Below are positions 18,083 to 27,143 of a stretch of DNA of 64,000 bases, in pieces. Origin of the DNA: Zhengella sedimenti (GTDB lineage Bacteria; Pseudomonadota; Alphaproteobacteria; Rhizobiales; Rhizobiaceae); NCBI RefSeq assembly GCF_046506625.1, contig NZ_JBKFFP010000006.1, positions 186,001-250,000 on the forward strand, read 5' to 3'. Within the stretch, counting starts at the first letter, position 1. Every line of letters starts with the position of its first letter. Under the pieces are notes generated by a model. That model saw only the letters and a program-made list of their open reading frames with translations. It was not told the origin of the DNA and did not search any database. The position numbers and the translations under genes are program-made.

Positions 18083-19465
18083 ATGCTGGAGATGTTCCCG
18101 AAATCCGATGCGAAGCCGGTACCTGTCATCATGGCGTCCAATCCGCTTGCCGGATTCTGGCCGCGTTCAACCCCTGAGCGCCCGTGGTGTTTCCGTCGCT
18201 CCGGAAACACCCAGTCTCCGGTTGAACGGCTGCTGGAGCAGTTCCTTGAGGATCCTCGCTTCGGCGCGCCCATTCTCATGGTCGGCGAGCTTGCATTGCG
18301 CTCGGCGACCGAACAGACGGCAAGCTGGCGCGATCGCGGTATGCAGGTGCTCGTGGTGCCATCGGATACGCGGAACGGAACGGCGGCAACCCTGGCAATA
18401 CTGGAGATCGCCATGCGCCGGCGCCGCTCCCGCGCCGTGTTCATCCCGGCCAGCCTGCAGGTGGAGGGTGGTGCCTCGCCTGCGGGAATTCTCGCCGAGA
18501 ACGCCGCCCTCATGCCGCCGGACAAGGTGGCCATGATCTTCACACGCCATGCCGGCGCCGCCGATACCGGCCCTGCCTATGTCCGGGGCGCGCTGTTCGC
18601 CGGCCGCATGCATCATGTCCAGACGATCCTGTCATCCGCTGACGGCGAGGCCCGCGACACCGCGCTTGCGGCAAACGACCTCCATGTCCCGACAGGCCCG
18701 GTCGTCTGCCACAGCCATGGTCTGATCGAGGCACTCCAGCAGGCTGCGCCGATGCTGCTGAAATCGGCTGCCAGCGCCTTGCAGCACGCCGACCGCAGCG
18801 GCGCCCTGGTCCGGCCGCATCCGGGATTCCTCTCCCTGGTGGCCAGTCACGGCGTAACCGATCTGCTCGCCGGTCATCCAAATGACCTGATCCTCAACGC
18901 CGCCGGCGAACAGATGCGCACGCTGGGCGGGTGGCGCGACATGGAACCGGCGGCCGACGATACCCTGCCGCCCATCCGTATCGGCATTTCCGGCCTGCCG
19001 GCCCATCGCGTCATCCAGGGGCCGGCGGGCATCTTCATCTGCGCGGAAGGATTCGAGGCTGACGCCGCCCGGTTCTACCCCAGGCCCGGGTCATGCGACA
19101 TGCCCCGTTCTCCCGGTTCGGCGCTGCGCATATGGGGCAATGAGCAACTGGTGGAAGAGGAATACGGGATCAGGATCCTGCGGCTCGAAGTTTCGCCGGG
19201 CATGTCCCTTCCGCCGGAATGTCACTTGCGGCGCATGGAGACCTGGTCGATCAGTTCGGGCCATGCGATGGCCACGATCGATCACAGGATCGAACGGATG
19301 AATGCCGGCGATCATGTCACGATACCGGCCGGCGCAATTCACACATTGCGCAACACCGGCCCGGAACCGCTGATCGTCTATGAATGCCGGATCGGTGCCT
19401 ATCTCGAGGACGACGACCGCATCCGCACGGCCAAGCTGCGGCCGCTTTCCACCGAGATCGTTTGA
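18083..19465 (+). CDS. Degenerate ManC-like protein (nucleotidyltransferase-cupin)
   Basis: A 460-residue protein with the two-domain layout of mannose-1-phosphate guanylyltransferase / mannose-6-phosphate isomerase. The N-terminal sugar-nucleotidyltransferase-like half spans about residues 1-320 and the C-terminal cupin about 345-450 (ETWSISSGHA, PAGAIHTLRNTG, GAYLEDDDRIR). The catalytic signature at the N-terminus, normally GGSGTRLWPLSR, reads SNPLAGFWPRST, so GDP-mannose synthesis by the usual mechanism is unlikely. I chose the ATG at 18083 because GGAG sits 8 bases upstream; a TTG at 18047 in the same frame overlaps the promoter. No glycosyltransferases adjoin it. It may be a regulatory or diverged surface-sugar enzyme. 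Confidence 0.72.
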   Translation: MLEMFPKSDAKPVPVIMASNPLAGFWPRSTPERPWCFRRSGNTQSPVERLLEQFLEDPRFGAPILMVGELALRSATEQTASWRDRGMQVLVVPSDTRNGTAATLAILEIAMRRRRSRAVFIPASLQVEGGASPAGILAENAALMPPDKVAMIFTRHAGAADTGPAYVRGALFAGRMHHVQTILSSADGEARDTALAANDLHVPTGPVVCHSHGLIEALQQAAPMLLKSAASALQHADRSGALVRPHPGFLSLVASHGVTDLLAGHPNDLILNAAGEQMRTLGGWRDMEPAADDTLPPIRIGISGLPAHRVIQGPAGIFICAEGFEADAARFYPRPGSCDMPRSPGSALRIWGNEQLVEEEYGIRILRLEVSPGMSLPPECHLRRMETWSISSGHAMATIDHRIERMNAGDHVTIPAGAIHTLRNTGPEPLIVYECRIGAYLEDDDRIRTAKLRPLSTEIV

Positions 19466-19519
19466 CCCTGGACCGGCGGACCGGCCCGGCCGGCCCGCGG
19501 GGCAAGCGCCATTTCAGGC

Positions 19520-19951
19520 TCAGTTGGTGATGACGATCCGGACGTTGCGGGGACCGACTTCCTTGGCCATCGAATAGAGCATGGCGGCATTTTTCGGCGC
19601 CAGGCGCACGCAGCCATGCGACGCCGGCCGGCCGAGGTTCTTCACCGCGCCGGTGCCATGAATGGCGTAGCCGCCGCGAAAGAAGATGGAATGCGGCATC
19701 GGCGACATGTCGTATTTGCGCGAATACCACATCTTGTGCATCCGCGTCGGCCGGTAGGTGCCCCGCGGGGTGTAGTAACCCTTCCGTGCGGTGGAAACCT
19801 TCCAGCGTCCAACGACGCGGCCATGTTTCTTCACCGTCATCGTCTGCGCGGAAACATCGATGTGCGCCACCAGGCTGGCCGCGAACGAAGATGCGGTCCC
19901 GCCCATGATCAACATGATCGCCGCAGCAAATATCACCGTGAATTTACGCAT
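19520..19951 (-). CDS. L,D-transpeptidase (YkuD domain), secreted
   Basis: A 143-residue exported protein with an N-terminal signal peptide (hydrophobic residues 5-24, probable cleavage near FAA) followed by one YkuD domain. The active-site block is AIHGTGA then SHGCVRL with catalytic Cys114. Such enzymes make 3-3 peptidoglycan cross-links or attach outer-membrane proteins to the wall, which is widespread in Hyphomicrobiales. GAGAGGG lies 9-10 bases before the ATG at 19951; a longer frame from 19975 lacks support. The gene is monocistronic and converges with the ManC-like gene over a GC-rich 54-base gap. Confidence 0.9.
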   Translation of the reverse strand: MRKFTVIFAAAIMLIMGGTASSFAASLVAHIDVSAQTMTVKKHGRVVGRWKVSTARKGYYTPRGTYRPTRMHKMWYSRKYDMSPMPHSIFFRGGYAIHGTGAVKNLGRPASHGCVRLAPKNAAMLYSMAKEVGPRNVRIVITN

Positions 19952-20154
19952 GGAAACTACCCTCTCAACAAGCATGCCGTCACCCTACATGACATTACTG
20001 CAATTTTCTGTGATATTCACTACACGTCGGCGTGACTTGCTGTCATGGTTACCGGGCTGCCGCTGCGGGCGCATGGCAGGGATGGAGCGGGGTGGCGCGC
20101 TCAGGCGCGTCAACCCGGCTTGCCAAACCGGCAAACCCGCGCTCATATCGCGCC

Positions 20155-21453
20155 ATGACAGAGACGCTGAAAAACAGGCTTGCAGCCGAAGTCGGGAAGC
20201 GCCGCGACGAACTTGTCGCGCTGACCCGCGACCTCATCCGCTTTCCCACCGTCAACCCGCCGGGCGAGGCCTACAGACCGTGTGCCGAGTTCGTCGGCGC
20301 GCAGATGGCCGCGCGGGGCTTTCAGGTCGAATATGTCCGTGGCGAGGGAACGCCGGGCGACAACGACACATATCCGCGCGTCAATGTGGTCGCGCGCCGC
20401 GAGGGCGGGCGGCCCGGGCCGGTCGTGCACTTCAACTCGCATATCGACGTGGTCGAGGCCGGCCACGGCTGGACCGTCGACCCGTTCGAGGGCGTGGTGA
20501 AGGATGGCCGCGTCTACGGGCGGGGCGCCTGTGACATGAAGGGCGGCCTTGCCGCGTCAATCATCGCGGTCGATGCCTTCCTGGCGCTGTTTCCGGATCA
20601 TCCGGGCGCCATCGAGATTTCCGGTACGGTGGATGAGGAATCAGGCGGCTTCGGCGGCGTCGCATACCTGGCGCAAAAGGGCTATTTTTCGAGCCCGCGC
20701 GTCGATCACGTCATCATTCCCGAACCGCTCAACAAGGACCGGATCTGCCTTGGCCACCGCGGCGTGTGGTGGGCAGAGATCGAGACCAAGGGAGAAATCG
20801 CCCATGGGTCGATGCCGTTCCTGGGCGATTGCGCGGTGCGCCACATGGGCGCGGTGCTTTCCGCCTTCGAGGACGACCTGTTCCCGGCGCTCGACCGCAA
20901 GCAGACCCGGATGCCCGTCGTCCCGGAAGGGGCGCGCCGCTCGACCATGAACATCAACTCCATCCACGGCGGCCAGACCGACGACTATTCCGGCCTGCCC
21001 TCGCCCAACGTGCCGGACAGTTGCCGCCTGACCATCGACCGCAGGTTCCTGCTCGAAGAGGACATCGCCGAGGTCAAGCGGGAGGTCGTCTCCATCCTGG
21101 AACGCCTCAAGCGCGAGCGGCCGAAGTTCGATTTCTCCATTCGCGACATCATGGAAGTGATGCCGCTGATGACCGACAAGGACGCCCCGGTCGTGCAGGC
21201 CGTGACGCAGGCCGTGCGCGAGGTCTTCGGCAGGGAGCCCGACTACGTCATCTCGCCGGGCACCTATGACCAGAAGCACATGGCCCGCATCGGCCACCTG
21301 CACGATGCCATCGCCTACGGTCCGGGCATCCTGGACCTGGCGCACAAGCCCGACGAATGGGTCGGCATCGACGACATGGCCGAATCGGCCACCGTCATGG
21401 CGTTGGGCCTGGCGCGCCTGCTCTTCCCGGCAAGCCGGTCCGAAACGGACTGA
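20155..21453 (+). CDS. M20-family metallopeptidase/deacylase (ArgE/DapE/CPG2 type)
   Basis: A 432-residue cytosolic di-zinc amidohydrolase. Metal ligands are visible as FNSHIDVV (His/Asp), GACDMKGG (bridging Asp), TVDEESGG (catalytic Glu-Glu) and a C-terminal DQKHMARIGH histidine. A dimerisation lid lies between about residues 200 and 320. It hydrolyses N-acyl amino acids or small peptides; ArgE, DapE and carboxypeptidase G2 share this pattern, so the substrate is open. It precedes an oligopeptide-type ABC importer by about 105 bases in the same direction, suggesting that the imported compound is its substrate. The start at 20155 aligns with family N-termini; longer frames read into non-family sequence. 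Confidence 0.85.
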   Translation: MTETLKNRLAAEVGKRRDELVALTRDLIRFPTVNPPGEAYRPCAEFVGAQMAARGFQVEYVRGEGTPGDNDTYPRVNVVARREGGRPGPVVHFNSHIDVVEAGHGWTVDPFEGVVKDGRVYGRGACDMKGGLAASIIAVDAFLALFPDHPGAIEISGTVDEESGGFGGVAYLAQKGYFSSPRVDHVIIPEPLNKDRICLGHRGVWWAEIETKGEIAHGSMPFLGDCAVRHMGAVLSAFEDDLFPALDRKQTRMPVVPEGARRSTMNINSIHGGQTDDYSGLPSPNVPDSCRLTIDRRFLLEEDIAEVKREVVSILERLKRERPKFDFSIRDIMEVMPLMTDKDAPVVQAVTQAVREVFGREPDYVISPGTYDQKHMARIGHLHDAIAYGPGILDLAHKPDEWVGIDDMAESATVMALGLARLLFPASRSETD

Positions 21454-21558
21454 CAGTGGCAAATCCTGCTGACAAGCCGCGATATTGCTGATTTACTCCG
21501 CCGCAAGGCCGGTCCGCCGGCCGCGAAAAAACAGATGGGGAAACAGGTGAGGTCTTCG

Positions 21559-23043
21559 ATGAGAAACGTGAAATCAGTCCTGGCAGCCGGCTTGCTCGTG
21601 CTTGCCAGCGGTGTATCCGCCTTCGCCGCGCGCAGCGATCTCGTTCTGGGAATCGTCCTGGAGCCGCCGCATCTCGACCCGACCGGCTCGGCTGCCGCCG
21701 CTGTCGATGAAGTGGTCTATGCCAACGTCTTCGAGGGGCTCACCCGCATCGGGCCGGACGGTCAGGTCATGCCGGCCCTTGCCGAAAGCTGGGAAATCTC
21801 CGGGGACGGCAAGACCTATACCTTCAAGCTCCGCACGGGCGTGAAGTTCCACGACGGCACCGAGTTCAATGCCGAGGACGTCAAGTTCTCGCTCGACCGG
21901 GCCCGCGCGGAAGATTCCACCAATGCGCAGAAAGGCCTGTTTTCGGCCATCGACACCGTCGAGGCTGTCGACCCGGCCACCGTCAGGGTCACCCTCAAGC
22001 AGCCGCAGGGCGCCTTCCTCTACAACATGGGCTGGGGCGACGCCGTGATCGTGGCGCCGGAATCGGCGGAGACGAACAAGGAAAACCCGGTCGGCACCGG
22101 ACCGTTCAGGTTCCAGAACTGGGCCAAGGGCTCCTCCATCACCATCGTGAAGAACCCGGACTACTGGGGCGAGCCCGTTTCGCTCGAAAAGGCCGAGTTC
22201 CGCATCGTGCCGGATGCCGCCGCCGCCGTCCCGGCACTGCTGTCGGGCGACGTCCAGGCCTTCCCGCAGTTCCCGGCCGGCGATGCCCTGCCCCAGGTCC
22301 AGGCCGATCCGCGCTTTGCCGTCGTCATCGGCGCCACGGAGGGTGAAACGATCCTCTCCACCAACAACAAGAAGCCGCCCTTCGACAACCTCAAGGTCCG
22401 CCAGGCGATCGCCCATGCGCTCGACCGGCAGGCGATCATCGCGGGCGCTTCGGCCGGTGGCAACGGCGTGCCGATCGGCACCCATTTCTCGCCCGCCAAC
22501 AAGGATTACGTCGACCTGACCGGCATGTATCCCCACGACATCGCCAAGGCGAAGGAACTGCTCAAGGAAGCCGGCCTTGAAAACGGCTTCAAGGCGACGA
22601 TCAAGCTGCCGCCGCCGCCCTATGCCCGCGATGGCGGCCAGATCATCGCGTCGCAACTCAAGGAAGTCGGCATCGAGCTGGAAATCATTCCGGTGGAATG
22701 GGCGCAGTGGCTGGAGCAGGTCTTCAAGGGCAAGGACTACGACCTGACCATCGTGTCGCATACCGAGCCCAACGACATCGGCATCTATGCCCGCGACGAC
22801 TACTACTTCAACTACGACAATCCGGAATTCAAGAAGGTCATGGCCGAACTGGATGTGACCGCCGATCCGGAAAAGCGTTCCGAACTGCTGAAGACCGCGC
22901 AGACCATCCTCGCCGAGGATGCCGTCAACGGCTTCCTTTTCGAACTGCCCAAGATCGGCGTCTGGGATGCCAAGGTCGAGGGCCTGTGGGAGAATTCGCC
23001 CATCCAGGCCAATGACCTGACCAAGGTGAAGTGGGTGGATTGA
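21559..23043 (+). CDS. ABC transporter substrate-binding protein (oligopeptide/DppA family)
   Basis: A 494-residue periplasmic SBP_bac_5 protein with a signal peptide in residues 1-23 (ending VSAFA). It carries the family signature around SWEISGDGKTYTFKLRTGVKFHDG (about residues 80-105), then NPVGTGPF and NNKKPPFDNLKVRQAIAHALD. These proteins bind peptides, nickel chelates or other amino-acid-derived ligands. The ATG at 21559 is preferred over the one at 21535 because GTGAGG stands 6 bases ahead and the signal peptide then begins normally. It is the first of four consecutive transporter genes. Confidence 0.9.
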   Translation: MRNVKSVLAAGLLVLASGVSAFAARSDLVLGIVLEPPHLDPTGSAAAAVDEVVYANVFEGLTRIGPDGQVMPALAESWEISGDGKTYTFKLRTGVKFHDGTEFNAEDVKFSLDRARAEDSTNAQKGLFSAIDTVEAVDPATVRVTLKQPQGAFLYNMGWGDAVIVAPESAETNKENPVGTGPFRFQNWAKGSSITIVKNPDYWGEPVSLEKAEFRIVPDAAAAVPALLSGDVQAFPQFPAGDALPQVQADPRFAVVIGATEGETILSTNNKKPPFDNLKVRQAIAHALDRQAIIAGASAGGNGVPIGTHFSPANKDYVDLTGMYPHDIAKAKELLKEAGLENGFKATIKLPPPPYARDGGQIIASQLKEVGIELEIIPVEWAQWLEQVFKGKDYDLTIVSHTEPNDIGIYARDDYYFNYDNPEFKKVMAELDVTADPEKRSELLKTAQTILAEDAVNGFLFELPKIGVWDAKVEGLWENSPIQANDLTKVKWVD

Positions 23044-23131
23044 TCGCCCCTGAATTGATGGCCGCCGTGACCTGCGGCGGCCGTCTCCCGCCTGCCACGT
23101 CCAGCCTGCCCGAGGGCAAGGGTAAGGGCCA

Positions 23132-24076
23132 TTGACCGCCTATCTGCTCAAACGCCTTTTCATAGGCATTCTCACGCTGCTGTTCGCCTCCGTGGTCGTC
23201 TTCGCCGTTCTCGAGGTCGTGCCCGGCGATCCGGCGCGACTCATGCTCGGCATGAATGCGACCGAGGACGCGGTGCAGGCCCTGCGCGAGCAGATGGGGC
23301 TGAACCAGCCGCTGCTGACACGCTATGTCACGTGGCTTGCCAACTTCGCAACAGGCGATTTCGGCCGTTCGCTCACCTATTCGGTGCCAGTGATCGACCT
23401 CGTCGCAGAACGCCTGGTCGTATCGCTGCCACTCGCGGTCATGGCCCTGGCGCTTTCGACAGCCATCGCCATCCCCGCCGGCCTGTTCGCCGCCGCACGG
23501 CGCGGCCGCGCCGCCGACACCGCCACCATGGGCCTGGCGCAGGTGGGCGTGGCCATTCCCAATTTCTGGCTTGCCCTGCTGCTCGTCTATGTCTTCGCCG
23601 TCTGGCTGCGCCTGGTCCCCGCCGGCGGCTTCCCCGGCTGGGGCAACGGCATCTGGCCAGGCATCAAGGCGCTGCTCCTGCCGGCAGTCGCGCTCGCCCT
23701 GCCCCAGGCGGCAATCCTCGCCCGCGTCACGCGCTCGGCCCTGATCGAGGTGCTCGGCGAAGATTATATCCGCACCGCTCGCGCCAAGGGCCTGCCGCGC
23801 TCGCGCGTGCTCTGGCGCCACGCGCTTCGCAACGCGCTCATTCCCGTCCTGACCATCATGGGCCTGCAGTTTGCCTTCCTTCTGGCCGGCACGATCATCA
23901 TCGAGAACGTGTTCTACCTGCCGGGTCTCGGCCGCCTCCTCTTTCAGGCCATCACGCAGCGCGACCTGATCGTCGTGGAAAGCGTCATCATGCTGCTGGT
24001 CGCCTCCGTCATCCTCGTCAACCTGCTGGTCGACCTATCCTATGCCGCCGTCGATCCGCGCCTGAGGTCCCGGTGA
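23132..24076 (+). CDS. ABC transporter permease (DppB type)
   Basis: A 314-residue inner-membrane protein with six predicted helices. The N-terminal helix directly follows MTAYLLKRLF, as is usual for DppB/OppB. The coupling EAA loop reads EDYIRTARAKGLPRSRVLWRH, and the protein ends in the family-typical LLVDLSYAAVDPRLR. Translation appears to start at a TTG (23132) behind GGTAAGG. Its stop overlaps the start of the second permease by one base (TGATG), implying translational coupling. Confidence 0.93.
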   Translation: MTAYLLKRLFIGILTLLFASVVVFAVLEVVPGDPARLMLGMNATEDAVQALREQMGLNQPLLTRYVTWLANFATGDFGRSLTYSVPVIDLVAERLVVSLPLAVMALALSTAIAIPAGLFAAARRGRAADTATMGLAQVGVAIPNFWLALLLVYVFAVWLRLVPAGGFPGWGNGIWPGIKALLLPAVALALPQAAILARVTRSALIEVLGEDYIRTARAKGLPRSRVLWRHALRNALIPVLTIMGLQFAFLLAGTIIIENVFYLPGLGRLLFQAITQRDLIVVESVIMLLVASVILVNLLVDLSYAAVDPRLRSR

Positions 24077-24945
24077 TGAGCGCCGTGTCGACCCGCGAGA
24101 CCGAAAGCTGGCGCGCCTTCGCCGCGAAGGCGCTCGCCAACCGCTCCTTCGTGCTTGGCCTTGTCATCACCGCCCTGATCGCACTGATGGCGGCGGTTTC
24201 CTTTCTCTGGACGCCCTATGACGTGACCAACCTGCCGGTGACGAACCGCATGTCGCCGCCCGGTGACGGGCATCTGTTCGGCACCGACCATTTCGGCCGC
24301 GACATCTTCTCCATGATCATGGTCGGCAGCCGCAACTCGATTGCCGTCGCCTTCGTCGCCGTGGCCATCGGCATGGGGATCGGCGTGCCGCTCGGCTGCT
24401 GGGCGGCGGCACGGCGCGGCTGGGTGGACGAAGCGCTGATGCGCTTCAACGACGTGGTCTTCGCCTTTCCCGCGCTGCTTTCGGCGGTCATGATCACCGC
24501 CATCTTCGGCCCCGGCGCCATCAATGCCATCATCGCCATCGGCATCTTCAACATCCCCGTCTTCGCCCGTGTCGCCCGTGCCGGCGCACTGTCCATCTGG
24601 CCGCGCGAATACATCCTGGCGGCGCGCGCATCCGGCAAGAACGCCACCCAGATCACCATCGAGCACATCCTGCCCAACATCGCCTCCATCCTGCTGGTGC
24701 AGGGCACGATCCAGTTCGCGCTCGGCATCCTGGCCGAGGCGGGCCTGTCCTATGTCGGCTTCGGCGCCCAACCGCCCATGCCAAGCTGGGGACGCATGCT
24801 TTTCGAGGCGCAGACCCGGATGATCGTCGCGCCGCACATGGCGATCTTCCCGGGCCTCGCCATCGTCATCACCGTGCTTGGGCTGAACCTGCTGGGGGAC
24901 GGCCTGCGCGACCTGCTCGACCCGAAAACGCGGCGGGAGCGCTGA
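24076..24945 (+). CDS. ABC transporter permease (DppC type)
   Basis: A 289-residue partner permease with one N-terminal helix (about residues 25-48), the periplasmic motif HLFGTDHFGRDIFSMIMVGSR typical of DppC/OppC and the EAA loop REYILAARASGKNATQITIEH. Together with the preceding permease it forms the transmembrane pore. The ATG at 24076 shares a base with the upstream stop codon. The ATPase gene follows 5 bases after its stop. Confidence 0.93.
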   Translation: MSAVSTRETESWRAFAAKALANRSFVLGLVITALIALMAAVSFLWTPYDVTNLPVTNRMSPPGDGHLFGTDHFGRDIFSMIMVGSRNSIAVAFVAVAIGMGIGVPLGCWAAARRGWVDEALMRFNDVVFAFPALLSAVMITAIFGPGAINAIIAIGIFNIPVFARVARAGALSIWPREYILAARASGKNATQITIEHILPNIASILLVQGTIQFALGILAEAGLSYVGFGAQPPMPSWGRMLFEAQTRMIVAPHMAIFPGLAIVITVLGLNLLGDGLRDLLDPKTRRER

Positions 24946-24950
24946 GCGCC

Positions 24951-26594
24951 ATGGCGGGCAGCCTCCTGCATATCGAGAACCTGTCGCTCTCCATCGGCGA
25001 AACGCCGATCCTGACCCATGTCGACATGCGCATCGGCGAGGGCGAGGTGCTGGGCCTGGTCGGCGAATCCGGCTCCGGCAAGTCCATGACGGCGCTGGCC
25101 ATCATGCGCCTCCTGCCCCACGCCGCGGCCACGTCGGGGCGCATCCTTTTCGACGGCCAGGACCTGCTCACGCAAACCGAGGACCGGATGTGTGCCCTGC
25201 GCGGCGATGACATCGGCATGGTGTTCCAGGAGCCGATGACCGCGCTCAACCCTGTGAAGACCATCGGCGAGCAGGTGGCCGAGGGCATTCGCTGGCACAC
25301 GCGCTGCTCCCGCGCCGAGGCAGAGGAGCGCACCCGCGCCATGCTCGACCGCGTCGGCCTGCCGCAGGCGAAGTTTCCCCCGTCGCGTTTTCCCCACGAA
25401 CTGTCCGGCGGGCAGCGCCAGCGCGTAGTCATCGCCATTGCCTGCGCGCTGAAGCCCCGCCTGCTCATCGCCGACGAACCGACCACGGCGCTCGACGTGG
25501 TGCTCCAGGCACAGATCCTCGACCTGTTGCGTGACCTCGTGGCCGAAAACAGGATGGGCCTGCTGCTGATCAGTCACGACCTCGCCGTCGTCGCCGACAT
25601 GGCCGACCGCATCACCGTCATGCGCCAAGGCCAGGTGATGGAGCAGGGCGAGACCGCCACCACGCTGCAACGCCAGGCCCATCCCTATACAAGGCAACTG
25701 GCCGAAGCCTCCATGCACGTTCCCGCGGTCCGGGCCGCAGCCCTTCCCCGCGCCCGCGAGACCGGGCACGGGTCTGCGCCCCTGCTGGCCGTGGAGAACG
25801 TGAAGAAGGACTATCCCGGCCGGCGGACCTCGCTGTTTCGCAAGGCCGAACCGTTCCGCGCTGTCGATGACGTCTCCTTCGCCATGGAGCCGGGTCATTC
25901 GGTCGCGCTGGTGGGGCGCTCGGGTTGCGGCAAGTCAACGCTTGCGCGCATGATCCTGGCACTCGATCACCCGACCGGGGGCGCAATCCGCCTTGCCGGC
26001 CAGGACCTGTCGCATCTGGAAGGCGAGGCCCTGCGGCCTTTCCGCCGCCGCATGCAGGTGGTCTTCCAGGACCCCTATGGCTCCTTCAATCCGCGCCACA
26101 AGGTGGAGCGCCTCGTCGCCGAGCCACTGCATCTCATGGACCGCCAGCCATCGCGCAGCGAGAGGCGCGAGCGCGTGGCCGAGGCGCTCGACGAGGTTCA
26201 CATGCCGCCCGACAGCATGGACCGCTACCCGCACGAATTCTCCGGCGGCCAGCGCCAGCGCATCTCCATTGCCCGTGCCCTCATCACCCGGCCCGACCTG
26301 ATCGTCGCCGATGAGCCCGTTTCGGCACTGGACGTGTCCATCCGCGCCCAGATCCTCGACCTGTTCGCCGAATTGAACGACAAGCTGAAACTCGCCTACC
26401 TGTTCATCACCCATGACCTGACGGTGGCCCGCGCCATCACCGACGAGGTCATGGTCATGCATGACGGCCGGATCGTCGAGCGCGGTCGCACCGCCGATGT
26501 CCTGTCGAGCCCCGTACACGAGGCCACACGCGCGCTGGTCGACGCCGCGCCGGACCTGGAACGGGCAATCGCGCGCAGGCTTGAACGGGCCTGA
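24951..26594 (+). CDS. ABC transporter ATPase, DppD-DppF fusion
   Basis: A 547-residue protein carrying both nucleotide-binding domains of an oligopeptide-type importer in one chain. Domain 1 has Walker A GESGSGKSM (about residues 38-46), signature LSGGQRQR and Walker B LLIADEPTTALD. Domain 2 has GRSGCGKST (about 322-330), FSGGQRQR and LIVADEPVSALD. The fusion explains why only one ATPase gene closes the operon. It is encoded directly after the second permease. Its TGA lies inside a palindrome shared with the stop codon of the opposite gene. Confidence 0.93.
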   Translation: MAGSLLHIENLSLSIGETPILTHVDMRIGEGEVLGLVGESGSGKSMTALAIMRLLPHAAATSGRILFDGQDLLTQTEDRMCALRGDDIGMVFQEPMTALNPVKTIGEQVAEGIRWHTRCSRAEAEERTRAMLDRVGLPQAKFPPSRFPHELSGGQRQRVVIAIACALKPRLLIADEPTTALDVVLQAQILDLLRDLVAENRMGLLLISHDLAVVADMADRITVMRQGQVMEQGETATTLQRQAHPYTRQLAEASMHVPAVRAAALPRARETGHGSAPLLAVENVKKDYPGRRTSLFRKAEPFRAVDDVSFAMEPGHSVALVGRSGCGKSTLARMILALDHPTGGAIRLAGQDLSHLEGEALRPFRRRMQVVFQDPYGSFNPRHKVERLVAEPLHLMDRQPSRSERRERVAEALDEVHMPPDSMDRYPHEFSGGQRQRISIARALITRPDLIVADEPVSALDVSIRAQILDLFAELNDKLKLAYLFITHDLTVARAITDEVMVMHDGRIVERGRTADVLSSPVHEATRALVDAAPDLERAIARRLERA

Positions 26595-26602
26595 CCTCAG
26601 GC
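26589..26602. terminator. Palindrome built from two convergent stop codons
   Basis: GCCTGACCTCAGGC is a perfect dyad (arms of 6, spacer CC). It contains the ATPase gene TGA (26592-26594) and, on the other strand, the TGA of the TerB-like gene (26599-26597). It could form a short bidirectional hairpin. No T-run follows. Confidence 0.35.
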
Positions 26603-27013
26603 GGCGCCGGGGTTCTCGTTGAGCTTCTCGATGGTCCGGCGGATCACGCCGGCCTCCCGTTCGTCGAGGTCGTGATCGGATCGCGCAATGGCTTCCATGT
26701 GTTCCACCAGCGCCTTCTTGCGCTCGTAGGACATGGCCTGGAACACTTCCGCCGCCTGCCGGCCGGTCGTCTCGTAGCCGTATTCGTGCAGGTAGCGCAC
26801 CACGTCGGGGAAACTTTCCGGCCCGATGCCGAACGCCTCCTCGGCAATGCGCTTGAGCATGTCCATCTCGGCCTCTTCCACCTTGCCGTCGGCCAGCGCG
26901 ACACGGAACAGAAGAAGCAGTTCGGCCGTGATCGTCGGGTCGTGAGCCACTTTGCGGACCGCCGGGTCGCCCTCGAAAAACGTCACCAGTCTGTCAATGA
27001 TGCTCGGTGCCAT
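26597..27013 (-). CDS. TerB-like acidic helical protein
   Basis: A 138-residue cytosolic, acidic, all-alpha protein resembling the TerB (tellurite resistance / DjlA N-terminal) fold. It shows the repeated pattern LLLFRVALADGKVEEAEMDMLKRIAEEAFG near residues 30-58, then IARSDHDLDEREAGVIRRT near the C-terminus; the acidic DGKVEEAE loops suggest metal binding. The specific role is unknown and no other ter genes are nearby. GGAGGGGAAGG lies 6-7 bases before the ATG at 27013. Confidence 0.75.
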   Translation of the reverse strand: MAPSIIDRLVTFFEGDPAVRKVAHDPTITAELLLLFRVALADGKVEEAEMDMLKRIAEEAFGIGPESFPDVVRYLHEYGYETTGRQAAEVFQAMSYERKKALVEHMEAIARSDHDLDEREAGVIRRTIEKLNENPGAA

Positions 27014-27143
27014 GGCAGGCCTTCCCCTCCAAAGGGCTTGATCGTCATCCCGGCCCCGATGGTAGCCGCTGATTTCGCTTGCGCAAGATCGTTCGCCATG
27101 CTGCAAACCGCCGCGCCCCGCACATCGCGGCCTGGAAGTCCCC

